Shown here: positions 24,276 to 33,516 of the stretch, piece by piece
Layout: every line of letters begins with the position of its first letter
Position numbering within the stretch: position 1 is the first letter of the stretch
Assembly: GCA_900318915.1 (NCBI GenBank)
Contig: ONMI01000039.1
Location: 1-43,878, forward strand
Reading direction: 5' to 3'
Source: an uncultured Prevotellaceae bacterium
GTDB lineage: Bacteria > Bacteroidota > Bacteroidia > Bacteroidales > Bacteroidaceae
DNA: 43,878 bases
Program-made: the position numbers and the translations under genes
Notes under the pieces: model-generated
Seen by the model: the letters and a program-made list of their open reading frames with translations, nothing else
What the model was told of the DNA's origin: nothing
The model's database searches: none

Positions 24276-25520
24276 TTATTCGTCGTTCATAAATGTCTGC
24301 ATAAACTCCTGCAGGCGCAGCATGCCGTAGCTGCCGCTCACGCAGCTTACCTCGTCGAAGGTCTGCACCCCGTCGGGCTCGATGCCACGATGCCAGATGG
24401 CCAGGGGCACGGGCTCGCTTACATGGGTGCGTATCTCCACGGGGGTGGGGTGGTCGGGGAGCACGGCTATGCTCACGGGCTCCTGCCACTGGCTCACCTC
24501 ACGGTAGATGGGGCCTACCACGCGGCTGTCCAAGTTCTCTATCGTGCGCAGTTTCAGGGCCAGATCGCCGTCGTGGCCAGCCTCGTCGCTTGCCTCTACG
24601 TGCAGAAACACGAAGTCGTCGGTGCGGAGAGCCTCAAGCGCTGCGGCGGCCTTGCCCTCGTAGTTGGTGTCGGCCAGACCGGTGGCGCCCGGCACCTCGA
24701 TGATGCGCAGACCGGCATAGTGGCCGATGCCCTTGATGAGGTCTACCGCCGATATCACAGCTCCACGGCGCAGCTGGGGATAGGTGGTGCTGAGCGGTTC
24801 CATGTGGGGTCGGTAGCCGGGGCTCCAGGGCCAGATAGAGTTGGCCGGCACGCGGCCCTCTGTCTTCCGCTGCAGGTTGAAGGGATGCTGGCTCAGCAGC
24901 TGCTGTGAGCGCAGGATGAGCCGGTTGATGAGGTCGGCGGTCTCCTGGGCGCTGAGCTGTCCTTCCTCGTCGGGGCCCTTCCAGACTGGGTCGGCTTTCA
25001 CCAGAAGCGGCTCCCATGCTTCGTTGGGGTGGTCGTGAGGAGGAGCGCACACCACATGCTTGTTGCCACCGCGTATCACCAGCAGGTGGCGGTACTGGAT
25101 GCCGGGTATCAGCTGCACGCGCTCGTCGCCGAGCGCCTCGTTCAGCGCCAGGATGAGCCGGGTGCCTTCCTCGGTGGTCAGATGCCCTCCGTGGTGGTTC
25201 TGGATGCGGCCGTCGGCCAGCGTGATGATGTTGCAGCGCACGGCCATGTCGTCGGGGCGCATCTCGTAGCCTATCGAGGCGGCCTCGAGTGGCCCGCGGC
25301 CCTCATACACCTCGTTGAGGTCATAGCCCAGGATGGCGGTGTTGGCCACTTCCGAGCCGGGTGAGAAGCCGTCGGGTATGGTGATGAGCCGGCCGGTGCG
25401 CCCCTCACGGGCCAGGAGGTCGATGTTGGGCTTATGGGCGGCTTGTAGCGGAGTGAGTCCGTTCAGGCGGTCTATGGCGTGGTCGGCCATGCCGTCGCCT
25501 AAGATGATGAGATGTTTCAT
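24276..25520 (-). CDS. apgM: ApgM-family phosphoglycerate mutase-like protein, probable homoserine kinase
   Basis: A 414-aa alkaline-phosphatase-superfamily protein of the archaeal-type cofactor-independent phosphoglycerate mutase family (COG3635). Metal and catalytic residues are visible: Asp9 in 'LIILGDGMADH', Ser56 in 'FSPGSEVANTAILGYD', and the late 'HVEASDEAGHDGD' metal-binding motif. Annotation pipelines call it phosphoglycerate mutase, but it sits between thrA (11 bp gap) and thrC (12 bp gap), where the homoserine kinase step is needed and no GHMP-type thrB is present. Members of this family in such operons have been proposed as homoserine kinases, and that role fits best here. The assignment rests on context and family knowledge; the sequence alone does not separate the two activities. 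Confidence 0.85.
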   Translation of the reverse strand: MKHLIILGDGMADHAIDRLNGLTPLQAAHKPNIDLLAREGRTGRLITIPDGFSPGSEVANTAILGYDLNEVYEGRGPLEAASIGYEMRPDDMAVRCNIITLADGRIQNHHGGHLTTEEGTRLILALNEALGDERVQLIPGIQYRHLLVIRGGNKHVVCAPPHDHPNEAWEPLLVKADPVWKGPDEEGQLSAQETADLINRLILRSQQLLSQHPFNLQRKTEGRVPANSIWPWSPGYRPHMEPLSTTYPQLRRGAVISAVDLIKGIGHYAGLRIIEVPGATGLADTNYEGKAAAALEALRTDDFVFLHVEASDEAGHDGDLALKLRTIENLDSRVVGPIYREVSQWQEPVSIAVLPDHPTPVEIRTHVSEPVPLAIWHRGIEPDGVQTFDEVSCVSGSYGMLRLQEFMQTFMNDE

Positions 25521-25531
25521 GATGTGTGGGG

Positions 25532-27967
25532 TTAGATGTTGGCCACCGACATGATGTTGGCGAAGACACCGGCGGCGGTGACACTGGCACCGGCACCGTA
25601 GCCCTGTATGAGCATGGGATACTCTTTGTAGCGCTCAGTGGTGAGCATCACGATGTTGTTCGAGCCTTCCAGGTCGTAGAAGGGATGTCCTTTCTCCACT
25701 TCCTGCAGCGCCACACTGGTGCGGCCGTGGTCCATCGTGGCCACGAAGCGCCAGCGCTTGCCCTCGGCGGAGAGGCGTGCTCGGCGGCGCTCGAAATCGG
25801 CGTCGAGCTCGGGAAGACGGCGCCAGAAGTCTTCGGTGCTGCCTTCAAAGTAGTCGGCGGGCACGAAGAGATGTTTCTCTACGTCTTCCTGCTCCACCTT
25901 GTAGCCGGCCTCGCGGGTCAGAATCACCAACTTGCGCACCACGTCGGTACCGCTCAGGTCCACGCGGGGGTCGGGCTCGCTGTAGCCTTGTTCTTTGGCG
26001 CGGCGCACGGTCTCGGAGAAGGGCACGTCGGCGCTTATCTCGTTGAAGATGAAGTTGAGCGTGCCGCTCAGCACGGCCTGTATCTTGAGTATCTTGTCGC
26101 CTGAGTTGCGCAGGTCGTTGATGGTGCCGATGATGGGCAGACCGGCGCCTACATTGGTCTCATAGCGGAATTTCACGCCGCGGGCCACAGCGGTGTGCTT
26201 CAGCCGCAGATAGTTGTCATAGTCCGACGAGGCGGCTATCTTGTTGGCAGCTATCACACTCACGTTGTGCTCCAGCAGGGTGGGGTAGAGGGCGGCCACC
26301 TCGCGGCTGGCCGTGCAGTCCACAAACACGCTGTTGAAGATGTTCATGCCCACCACCTCGTTGAGCAGCCGGTGGTTGTCGCTGGGCGCCGATTCGGCCA
26401 GCAGCTCGCGGTAGCGGTTCAGGTCGATACCGTCGCGGTTGAATATACCTTTTGTTGAACTGGCAACGCCTACTACATTGAGTTTCAGTCGGCTATGTTC
26501 CTTTAGCTCTTCGTATTGGTCTTTTATCTGCTCGATGAGTTTGCTGCCCACGGTGCCCACACCGCAGATGAATAGGTTGAGCACCTTGTATTCGGACAGG
26601 AAGAAGGAGTCGTGTATCACATTGAGCGACTTACGCAGCAGCCGGCTCTCTACCACGAAGGAGATGTTGGTCTCCGAGGCGCCCTGCGCACAGGCTATCA
26701 CACTGATGCCGCTGCGGCCCAGGGTGCCGAAGAGCTTGCCGGCTATGCCGGGGGTGTGCTTCATGTTCTCGCCCACGATGGCCACCGTGGCAAGGTCGGT
26801 CTCCACCTGCATGGGATACATGGCGCCCTCTTCTATCTCCTTGGCAAACTCGTGGTTCAGCACGTCGACGGCATTCTGCTCGTCTTCCTTGCGCACACCG
26901 ATGGAGGTGGAGTTCTCCGACGAGGCCTGCGACACCATGAACACGCTGATGCCGTTGTCGGCCAGGGTGGTGAATATGCGGCGGTTCACACCGATCACAC
27001 CCACCATCGACAGACCCGTCACGGTGATGAGCGAGGTGCCCTTGATGCTGGAGATACCCTTGATGGGACGGCGGTCGTCGTCGGTCTCTTCCTGTATCAC
27101 AGTGCCTTGCCCGTCGGGGTTGAAGGTGTTCTTCACCATGATGGGTATCTTCTTCACACACACGGGATAGATGGTGGGGGGATATATCACCTTGGCGCCG
27201 AAGTTGCACAGCTCCATGGCCTCGATGTAGCTCAGGTGGTTGATGGTATAGGCGCTCTTTATCACCTTCGGATCGGCGGTCATGAAACCGTCCACGTCGG
27301 TCCATATCTCCAGACACTCGGCATCCAGGGCGGCGGCTATGATGGCGGCGGTGTAGTCGCTGCCGCCGCGGCCTAAGTTGGTGATGTCGCCTGTGTTGCA
27401 GTCGCGGCTGATGAAGCCGGGCACCAGCGATATTTGGGGCAGACGGGCAAAAGCTTGGCGAACCAGTGGATAGGTGGTCTCGCTGTCGAGCACGTGCTTG
27501 CCGTTCTTGCGCTGAGTTTTGATGAAGTCGCGGGCGTCGAACCACTGGGCGTCTTCCATCAGGGTGGCCACGATGCGGCTGCTCAGACGCTCACCATAGC
27601 TCACGATGGCGTCGAGAGTCTTGCCGCTCAGGTCGTGTATCAGGAATACGCCGAAGAGAATGCTCTTCAGCTCGTCGAAAAGGGTGTCTACCTGGCCGAG
27701 CAGGGTGGCGCGCTTGCGGGCGTCGCCTATCACGGCGCCAATCATGTCGTGATGGCGGGCCTGCATCTTTCCGAAGGCCACGGCATAGCTCTCGTCGCCC
27801 TTGCAGGCCATTTCCGAGGTAGCTATCAGCTGGTCGGTGATGCCGCCGAGGGCACTCACCACCACTACTACGGGCTGGTGGGCGGCTGCCTGCTCTACAA
27901 TCTTTTTCAAATTAAGAATACTCTCTACGGAACCTACGGATGTTCCGCCAAATTTCATTACTTTCAT
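25532..27967 (-). CDS. thrA: Bifunctional aspartate kinase / homoserine dehydrogenase
   Basis: An 811-aa fusion enzyme catalysing the first and third steps from aspartate to homoserine. The aspartokinase starts MKVMKFGGTSVGSVESI; the frame is open further up, to a TTG at 28024, but MKVMKFGGTS matches E. coli ThrA (MRVLKFGGTS) so 27967 is the start. Two ACT-like regulatory segments lie near residues 310-450 ('LITVTGLSMVGVIGV', 'VATVAIVGENMKHTPGI' type), suggesting feedback control. The homoserine dehydrogenase begins near residue 463 with the nucleotide-binding 'LNLFICGVGTVGSKLIEQI' and continues with 'SGTLNFIFNEI' and 'GYSEPDPRVDLSGTDVVRK'. First gene of the threonine operon. Length is close to the E. 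coli enzyme (820 aa). Confidence 0.96.
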   Translation of the reverse strand: MKVMKFGGTSVGSVESILNLKKIVEQAAAHQPVVVVVSALGGITDQLIATSEMACKGDESYAVAFGKMQARHHDMIGAVIGDARKRATLLGQVDTLFDELKSILFGVFLIHDLSGKTLDAIVSYGERLSSRIVATLMEDAQWFDARDFIKTQRKNGKHVLDSETTYPLVRQAFARLPQISLVPGFISRDCNTGDITNLGRGGSDYTAAIIAAALDAECLEIWTDVDGFMTADPKVIKSAYTINHLSYIEAMELCNFGAKVIYPPTIYPVCVKKIPIMVKNTFNPDGQGTVIQEETDDDRRPIKGISSIKGTSLITVTGLSMVGVIGVNRRIFTTLADNGISVFMVSQASSENSTSIGVRKEDEQNAVDVLNHEFAKEIEEGAMYPMQVETDLATVAIVGENMKHTPGIAGKLFGTLGRSGISVIACAQGASETNISFVVESRLLRKSLNVIHDSFFLSEYKVLNLFICGVGTVGSKLIEQIKDQYEELKEHSRLKLNVVGVASSTKGIFNRDGIDLNRYRELLAESAPSDNHRLLNEVVGMNIFNSVFVDCTASREVAALYPTLLEHNVSVIAANKIAASSDYDNYLRLKHTAVARGVKFRYETNVGAGLPIIGTINDLRNSGDKILKIQAVLSGTLNFIFNEISADVPFSETVRRAKEQGYSEPDPRVDLSGTDVVRKLVILTREAGYKVEQEDVEKHLFVPADYFEGSTEDFWRRLPELDADFERRRARLSAEGKRWRFVATMDHGRTSVALQEVEKGHPFYDLEGSNNIVMLTTERYKEYPMLIQGYGAGASVTAAGVFANIMSVANI

Positions 27968-28045
27968 CTCTATTGAGGTATAATTTTTAGGTATGGCCCC
28001 GCCTACAAATGGGGGCTTCGACAACTACTTGTCTTTATTAATTTG

Positions 28046-28053
28046 CAAAAATA
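28046..28053 (-). promoter_or_regulatory. Putative -7 element of the threonine operon
   Basis: The minus strand reads TATTTTTG. The leader to the thrA ATG is about 70 nt and contains a G/C hairpin (GCCCC ... GGGGC). No threonine- or isoleucine-rich leader peptide is evident. A TTTG lies upstream, but with only 13 nt of spacing. Confidence 0.5.
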
Positions 28054-28122
28054 GTAAGTTTTTCGTCAAAATAAGTCTTTTTTTACGAAAAAGTGGACTC
28101 GTCTATGAAAAAGTGGAAATTA

Positions 28123-28153
28123 TTTGCGGGATTGTTTTTTTTTGTTACCTTTG
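28123..28153 (+). promoter_or_regulatory. Bacteroidetes-type promoter of the beta-barrel protein gene
   Basis: TTTG at 28123-28126, a spacer of exactly 19 nt containing a T-tract, then TACCTTTG at 28146-28153. Transcription should begin near 28160, 31 nt ahead of the ATG at 28191. This is one of the best promoter matches in the window. Confidence 0.8.
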
Positions 28154-28190
28154 CATCAATTAAACAGTCAAATAATAAAAGTATACTATT

Positions 28191-28805
28191 ATGAAAAAGT
28201 TATTCTCTTTTATCGCAGCATGTCTGCTGGCAGTTCCTACCTTCGCACAGTTCAGCTCCGGAGGTTTTTCAATCGACGAGGAGCACACTTACTGGGGTAT
28301 TCGCCTCGGTGTGGCCTTCGGTGGAATAGGCGGCGACATTGAGGCGGAAGACGGCCGTACGGGTATGACGCTGGCCGGTATCGTGGGCCTGCGCGTGTCG
28401 GAGACGGCTCCGGTGTTCCTGGAGACGGGTCTCTACTATACCGAGCGTGGCGGTGAGAAACTGAAAGCGGGCGGTCAGGCTCTTGGCCATGACGGTCACC
28501 TCAACTATCTCGAGGCTCCGCTTCTCATCAAGTATGGCTTCGGACTGGAAAACGAAGTGGCCGTCCTGCCTTTCCTGGGTCCGTATTTAGGCATGGGCAT
28601 CAGCGGCAACTATAAATTCCTGAACCATCCTGAGATGGGATTCAAGCTGGGTTGCGGCTTCGAGTGGAGCAATCTCTATGGCGAGCTCGCCTATCAGTTC
28701 GGTGTCACCAACATTGCCGATGGCGACGAACTTCCCACAGGACTTGACAAGAATGCTTCCTCGCACGGTCATGCTCTGTGCGTCAACATCGGTATCAACT
28801 TCTAA
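28191..28805 (+). CDS. Outer membrane beta-barrel protein (PorT-like family)
   Basis: A 204-aa exported protein: signal peptide MKKLFSFIAACLLAVPTFAQ, then alternating hydrophobic strands with aromatic and glycine residues ('YWGIRLGVAFGGIGGDIE', 'TGMTLAGIVGLRV', 'PVFLETGLYYTERGG', 'LNYLEAPLLIKYGFGL', 'VLPFLGPYLGMGISGNY', 'FKLGCGFEWSNLYGELAYQFG') and a final strand 'HGHALCVNIGINF' ending in Phe, as outer-membrane barrels do. The small size suggests an eight- to ten-stranded barrel of the outer-membrane beta-barrel (PF13568-like) type common in Bacteroidetes. The function is unknown. Confidence 0.83.
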   Translation: MKKLFSFIAACLLAVPTFAQFSSGGFSIDEEHTYWGIRLGVAFGGIGGDIEAEDGRTGMTLAGIVGLRVSETAPVFLETGLYYTERGGEKLKAGGQALGHDGHLNYLEAPLLIKYGFGLENEVAVLPFLGPYLGMGISGNYKFLNHPEMGFKLGCGFEWSNLYGELAYQFGVTNIADGDELPTGLDKNASSHGHALCVNIGINF

Positions 28806-28821
28806 TTTTTTTGTAAACCAT

Positions 28822-28862
28822 AAGATGGCGCCTGGCTTTTGACAGACGCCATCTTCCTTTTC
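28822..28862 (+). terminator. Probable intrinsic terminator after the beta-barrel gene
   Basis: AAGATGGCG (28822-28830) pairs with CGCCATCTT (28847-28855), a 9-bp stem with a 16-nt loop, followed by the T-rich CCTTTTCT. Only about 30 nt separate it from the next start, so some read-through into the next gene is likely. Confidence 0.62.
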
Positions 28863-28892
28863 TACAGAGGGATAACCACCCTCCTCAATACT

Positions 28893-30458
28893 ATGATAAA
28901 AGAATTGCAGATTCGCGTGTCGCCACAGGTGGCGGCGGCCGAGAGCGCTATAAGAGAGTTCATTGCCCGTGAGCAGGCCATCGACGCCCGCACCATCTGC
29001 CATGTGCGGGTGCTCAAGCGAAGTATCGATGCGCGCCAGCGCAACATAGTGGTCAATCTCACTGTGAGGGTCTATGTCAACGAGATGCCGGCTGATGAGC
29101 CCTTTACCGTCACGCATTATGGTGATGTGTCGGAGTGTCCCGCTGTCGTCGTGGTGGGAGCTGGACCGGGTGGCCTCTTCGCCGCACTGCGTCTTATTGA
29201 ACTCCACCTGCGGCCCATCGTCATCGAACGGGGTAAGGATGTGAGGGAACGCAAAAAAGACCTTGCCGCCATCACCCGCACACAACAGGTGGACCCGGAG
29301 AGCAACTACTGCTTCGGCGAGGGAGGGGCGGGCGCCTATTCCGATGGAAAACTCTATACACGCTCCAAAAAACGGGGCAGTGTCGACAAGATTCTCAATG
29401 TGTTCTGTCAGCACGGCGCCTCTACGGCCATCCTCACCGATGCCCACCCGCATATCGGTACCGACAAACTGCCGCGCGTCATCGAGAATATGCGCAGCAC
29501 CATCCTGCGCTGCGGCGGCGAGGTGCACTTCCAGACCAAAATGACGGCCCTCACCCTGAGTGGCGACGAGGTGGTGGGGGTGGAGACGCTCCATTTGCTC
29601 ACGGGGCAGACGCGTGCCTTCCGCGGACCGGTCATCCTGGCCACAGGCCATTCGGCACGCGACGTCTATCAGTACCTTGCTGCCAATGAGGTGGAAATCG
29701 AGGCCAAGGGCATCGCCGTGGGCGTGCGACTGGAACATCCCAGCGCGCTCATCGACCGCATCCAGTATCACAACAAGGAGGGGCGCGGACGCTATCTCCC
29801 CGCCGCCGAGTACAGCTTCGTCACACAGGTCGACGGACGCGGTGTCTATTCCTTCTGCATGTGCCCCGGAGGCTTTGTCATACCGGCCGCCACCGCACCG
29901 CAGCAGGTGGTGGTCAACGGCATGAGCCCGAGCCAGCGCAACACGCAGTGGTCCAACAGCGGCATGGTGGTGGAACTGCGCACCGACGATGTGGAGGGCG
30001 ACGACCCGCTGCGCATGATGCGGTGGCAGCAACGCCTGGAGCAGGAGTGCTGGCAGCAGGCCAACCGCAAACAGACGGCGCCCGCACAGCGCATGGCCGA
30101 CTTCGTGAAGGGACGGCTCAGCTACGACCTGCCCAAGAGCAGCTATGCGCCGGGACTTATCTCCAGTCCGCTCCATTTCTGGCTGCCTGAGGGTATCGGC
30201 AGCCGCCTGCGCCAGGGCTTTGAAAAATTCGGACAGATGCGCCGCGGCTTCCTTACCAACGAGGCCGTGCTTATCGGTGTGGAGACCCGCACCTCGGCAC
30301 CCGTGCGCATCCTGCGCTGCGGCGATACGCTCCAGCATGTGCGCCTGCGCGGCCTCTTCCCCTGCGGCGAGGGCGCCGGCTATGCGGGCGGCATCGTGTC
30401 GGCGGGTGTCGACGGCGAGCGCTGTGCCGACAGCTGCGCCGAAATGCTCGGAAAATAA
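28893..30458 (+). CDS. NAD(P)/FAD-dependent oxidoreductase (COG2509-type)
   Basis: A 521-aa flavoprotein of the uncharacterised FAD-dependent dehydrogenase family. The ATG at 28893 (MIKELQIRVSPQVAAAES) is preferred to the open upstream frame. Residues 1-80 form the small N-terminal alpha/beta domain usual for this family. The FAD dinucleotide-binding motif GAGPGG is at 89-94, followed by the acidic end 'RPIVIERG'. 'DPESNYCFGEGGAGAYSDGKLYTRSKKRG', shortened here to its core GEGGAGAYSDGKL, is the family hallmark, and 'CPGGFVIPA' and 'LFPCGEGAGYAGGIVSAGVDG' complete the FAD-binding fold. The substrate is unknown. It probably shares a transcript with the SH3-like gene 25 bp downstream. Confidence 0.88.
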   Translation: MIKELQIRVSPQVAAAESAIREFIAREQAIDARTICHVRVLKRSIDARQRNIVVNLTVRVYVNEMPADEPFTVTHYGDVSECPAVVVVGAGPGGLFAALRLIELHLRPIVIERGKDVRERKKDLAAITRTQQVDPESNYCFGEGGAGAYSDGKLYTRSKKRGSVDKILNVFCQHGASTAILTDAHPHIGTDKLPRVIENMRSTILRCGGEVHFQTKMTALTLSGDEVVGVETLHLLTGQTRAFRGPVILATGHSARDVYQYLAANEVEIEAKGIAVGVRLEHPSALIDRIQYHNKEGRGRYLPAAEYSFVTQVDGRGVYSFCMCPGGFVIPAATAPQQVVVNGMSPSQRNTQWSNSGMVVELRTDDVEGDDPLRMMRWQQRLEQECWQQANRKQTAPAQRMADFVKGRLSYDLPKSSYAPGLISSPLHFWLPEGIGSRLRQGFEKFGQMRRGFLTNEAVLIGVETRTSAPVRILRCGDTLQHVRLRGLFPCGEGAGYAGGIVSAGVDGERCADSCAEMLGK

Positions 30459-30483
30459 TCAATCACCACTAATATTTACTATC

Positions 30484-30996
30484 GTGAAAAAGTTTTTTTT
30501 ATTAGCCTTTGTGCTGTTTACTGTCCTCACAGGTTTTGGGCAGAACAACAACGTGTATGCCTACATTATTGACAACAGCGGCACACCCACCAATGTGCGT
30601 AATTCGCCCAACGGAAAAGTGGTGGCGCAACTTGATCCAGATGAAAACTGTGTGGTCGAGCTCCTCTCTGTGAAGAACAACTGGTGGAGAATAGCCCCGG
30701 AGGTGATAACCGAGGGCGACAATCCCCGCGATTTCTCGCTGAAGGGGTCGAAGACGGGCTATTGGATTCATTACTCGCTCATCTACTTCGGCATTGCGGG
30801 CGACCCCACCAGCTGTGTGCGCACGAGCCCCTCGTACAAGGCGAGCGTAGTGTCGCTTGAGGGCTGTAGCGAACTCATCTTCCATCCTCTGGCCATCAGC
30901 GGGAAATGGATCAAGGTGGTCTCCGACGACAAGAGAGTCAAGGGATGGATGCCCACCGACCGCATCTGCTTCAATCCGCTCACTACCTGCCCGTAA
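30484..30996 (+). CDS. Secreted SH3-like domain protein
   Basis: A 170-aa exported protein. The likely start is the GTG at 30484, which gives a clear signal peptide (MKKFFLLAFVLFTVLTGFGQ when read as Met); upstream codons in the same frame are a shadow of the oxidoreductase gene. The mature part shows two SH3-type modules: 'DNSGTPTNVRNSPNGKVVAQL' style opening (20 residues or fewer of it: GTPTNVRNSPNGKVVAQL) and 'SCVRTSPSYKASVVSL', each the R-x-S-P pattern of bacterial SH3_3 domains. A role in cell envelope or peptide binding is possible, but nothing specific can be said. It follows the oxidoreductase gene by 25 bp and precedes the GH127 gene by 62 bp. Confidence 0.75.
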   Translation: MKKFFLLAFVLFTVLTGFGQNNNVYAYIIDNSGTPTNVRNSPNGKVVAQLDPDENCVVELLSVKNNWWRIAPEVITEGDNPRDFSLKGSKTGYWIHYSLIYFGIAGDPTSCVRTSPSYKASVVSLEGCSELIFHPLAISGKWIKVVSDDKRVKGWMPTDRICFNPLTTCP

Positions 30997-31058
30997 AACA
31001 TACCTGTGAGAAATGCTTTTGTGCATAAAAGTAATTAAACCCAACTGAAAAAACTGTA

Positions 31059-33440
31059 ATGAAAAAACTAATATTCCTTTCCGCTCTTTTAGTCTTCGGC
31101 TCATGGGCTGAAGCACAGGACAAACTGTACCATAATGAATTCCCGCTCGGCGACGTGACTTTGTTGGACGGTCCGCTGAAAAAAGCATGCAACCTGAACG
31201 TCAGGACGCTGCTGCAGTATGACTGCGACCGGCTCCTCGCTCCCTACCGCAAGGAGGCCGGACTTACGCCGAAAGCCAAGGCTTACCCCAACTGGGACGG
31301 ACTCGACGGACATGTGGGCGGCCACTACCTGACGGCCCTGGCCCTGAATGCCGCCACGGGCAACACCGAATGCCGGGAGCGGATGGAATATATGATCAGC
31401 GAATTGCAGGAATGTGCCGACGCCAACAACAGGAACCATCCTGAGTGGGGACGCGGCTACGTGGGCGGCATGCCCAACAGCGAGCGCATCTGGTCTACCT
31501 TCAAAAAGGGTGACTTCGGCACCTATTTCGGTTCATGGGCGCCTTTCTATAATCTCCATAAGATGTATGCCGGTCTGCGCGACGCATGGCTCTACTGTGG
31601 AAACGAACAGGCGAAAAAACTTTTCCTGGGCTTCTGCGACTGGGCCATCGACCTGACCGCAGGCCTCACGGATGCCCAGATGGAACAGATGCTCGGCAAT
31701 GAGCACGGCGGAATGAACGAGGTGCTCGTCGATGCCTATGCCATCACAAAAGAGAAAAAATACCTCGACGTGGCACGCCGCTTCTCCCATCGCCGGCTGC
31801 TCACCCCTATGTCGCAGCGGCAGGACAATCTCGACAATATGCACGCCAACACACAGGTGCCCAAAGTGGTGGGATTTGAGCGCATCGCCGAACTGAGCGG
31901 CGACGAGACCTATCATGATGCCGGCGCTTTTTTCTGGGATGTAGTCACCGGTGAGCGGTCTCTCGCCTTCGGCGGAAACAGCCGCCGTGAGCACTTCCCC
32001 AGTAAGGATGCCTGCATGGACTTCATCAACGACATCGACGGACCGGAGAGTTGCAATACCAACAATATGCTGAAACTCACCGAGAATCTGCACCGGCGCA
32101 ACCCCGAGGCCCGCTTTGCCGACTACTACGAGCTGGCCACCTTCAACCATATCCTCTCCTCACAGCATCCCGGCCATGGCGGTTATGTCTATTTCACACC
32201 TGCCCGCCCGCGTCACTACCGCAACTACTCCGCACCCAACGAGGCCATGTGGTGCTGCGTGGGTACTGGCATGGAGAACCACGGAAAATACGGACAGTTC
32301 GTCTATACGAGAAACGCTTCCACCCTCTTCGTCAACCTGTTTGTCGCCTCTGAACTCAACTGGAAGGAAAAAGGCATCGTCCTTCGCCAGGAGACGCTCT
32401 TCCCTTATGCTGAGACCAGCCGCATCACCATCGCTCAGGGCAAGGGGGCCTTCGACCTGCTCGTACGCTATCCCGGATGGGTAAAGCCTGGTGAGTTCAA
32501 GGTGATGGTCAACGGCCAGCCCGTCGGCATCGTCACAGGGCCTTCTTCCTATGTCACCATCTCGCGCAAATGGAAGAAAGGCGATGTGGTGGACATCACC
32601 TTCCCCATGCACAACAGCATCAAGTATCTGCCCAATGAGCCGCAGTACATCGCCCTCATGCATGGTCCCATCCTCCTGGGCATGAAGACCGGCACTGAGG
32701 ACCTCGCACATCTCATCGCCGATGACAGCCGTTTCGGACAATATGCCAGTGGCAGGAAACTGCCTGTCAATGAGGCGCCCATTCTCATCAACAACCATAT
32801 CAGCGATATCGCCAATCAGTTGCAGCCCATAGCGGGCAAGCCTCTGCATTTCACCCTCAGCACGAAGATGGTGAATCCCATCCACAATGAGATAATGCCT
32901 TTCTTTGAGATTCACGACTCCCGCTACATGATGTATTGGCTGGCGCTCTCCGAGGACAGCTACCAGAGTTATCTCGACGGACTGGCCAAGGCGGAGCAGG
33001 AGCGCCAGGCGCTCGAGGCACGCACCATAGACAAGGTGCAGCCGGGCGAACAGCAGCCGGAGACCGACCACAAGATGGAGACCGACCGTTCGGAGGTGGG
33101 CAATAACAACGACACGTTCTTCCGTGATGCCAGCGATGGCCATTATTTCAGTTACCTCATGCAGACCGGCGGACAGACCGACCTCAGCCTGCGCCTGAAA
33201 TACTGGGGCGTGGGTGAATGGAAGTCGCACGAGTTCGACATTCTCATCGACGATGTGCTGGTGAAGGAGGTGAACAACACGGGCAAGTACCGCATCTCTG
33301 AGTTCAAATACGAAACCTATCCCATACCCGCCCACCTGCTCAAGGGCAAGACACAGGTCCGTGTGAAGTTTGTGGCCAAACCCCGTAAGCAGATTGGAGA
33401 AATCTACGAGGTGAGAATGGTGAAGGGAAATGAGAGATGA
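31059..33440 (+). CDS. Glycoside hydrolase family 127 (DUF1680) protein, probable beta-L-arabinofuranosidase
   Basis: A 793-aa exported glycosidase (signal peptide MKKLIFLSALLVFGSWAEAQ). The N-terminal 'GDVTLLDGPLKKACNLNVRTLL' region (core LLDGPLKKACNLN) and 'WDGLDGHVGGHYLTALALN' are diagnostic for DUF1680. The zinc/cysteine active site of characterised GH127 enzymes is conserved: Glu330 and Cys332 in 'GPESCNTNNMLKL', and Cys399-Cys400 in 'AMWCCVGTGMENHG', matching Glu338, Cys340, Cys417 and Cys418 of Bifidobacterium HypBA1. A C-terminal beta-sandwich (about residues 660-790) with 'LRLKYWGVGEWKSHEFDILI' is present. The likely substrate is an L-arabinofuranosyl-containing plant glycan or glycoprotein. 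No SusC/SusD pair is adjacent, so it is not in a classic polysaccharide utilisation locus here. Confidence 0.92.
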   Translation: MKKLIFLSALLVFGSWAEAQDKLYHNEFPLGDVTLLDGPLKKACNLNVRTLLQYDCDRLLAPYRKEAGLTPKAKAYPNWDGLDGHVGGHYLTALALNAATGNTECRERMEYMISELQECADANNRNHPEWGRGYVGGMPNSERIWSTFKKGDFGTYFGSWAPFYNLHKMYAGLRDAWLYCGNEQAKKLFLGFCDWAIDLTAGLTDAQMEQMLGNEHGGMNEVLVDAYAITKEKKYLDVARRFSHRRLLTPMSQRQDNLDNMHANTQVPKVVGFERIAELSGDETYHDAGAFFWDVVTGERSLAFGGNSRREHFPSKDACMDFINDIDGPESCNTNNMLKLTENLHRRNPEARFADYYELATFNHILSSQHPGHGGYVYFTPARPRHYRNYSAPNEAMWCCVGTGMENHGKYGQFVYTRNASTLFVNLFVASELNWKEKGIVLRQETLFPYAETSRITIAQGKGAFDLLVRYPGWVKPGEFKVMVNGQPVGIVTGPSSYVTISRKWKKGDVVDITFPMHNSIKYLPNEPQYIALMHGPILLGMKTGTEDLAHLIADDSRFGQYASGRKLPVNEAPILINNHISDIANQLQPIAGKPLHFTLSTKMVNPIHNEIMPFFEIHDSRYMMYWLALSEDSYQSYLDGLAKAEQERQALEARTIDKVQPGEQQPETDHKMETDRSEVGNNNDTFFRDASDGHYFSYLMQTGGQTDLSLRLKYWGVGEWKSHEFDILIDDVLVKEVNNTGKYRISEFKYETYPIPAHLLKGKTQVRVKFVAKPRKQIGEIYEVRMVKGNER

Positions 33441-33454
33441 GTTTTCGGCATTTG

Positions 33455-33486
33455 TTTGTGTTTCTACAATATATTTCTTAACTTTA
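33455..33486 (+). promoter_or_regulatory. Promoter of the AAA/PD-(D/E)XK protein gene
   Basis: TTTG at 33455-33458, a 20-nt spacer, then TAACTTTA at 33479-33486, one mismatch from TAnnTTTG. Transcription would begin near 33493, about 24 nt before the ATG. Confidence 0.6.
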
Positions 33487-33516
33487 GCCCCGAATTAGGA
33501 AAAAGCAGCACTTATT

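Noticed and set aside
27968-28045. Threonine attenuator or leader peptide before thrA
   Set aside because: The leader is only about 70 nt, with one G/C hairpin and no Thr/Ile-rich short reading frame or U-tract terminator.
28587-30338. A 583-aa open frame on the minus strand
   Set aside because: Antisense to the FAD-dependent oxidoreductase, which has clear motifs (GAGPGG and GEGGAGAYSDGKL). No promoter or family match for the antisense frame.
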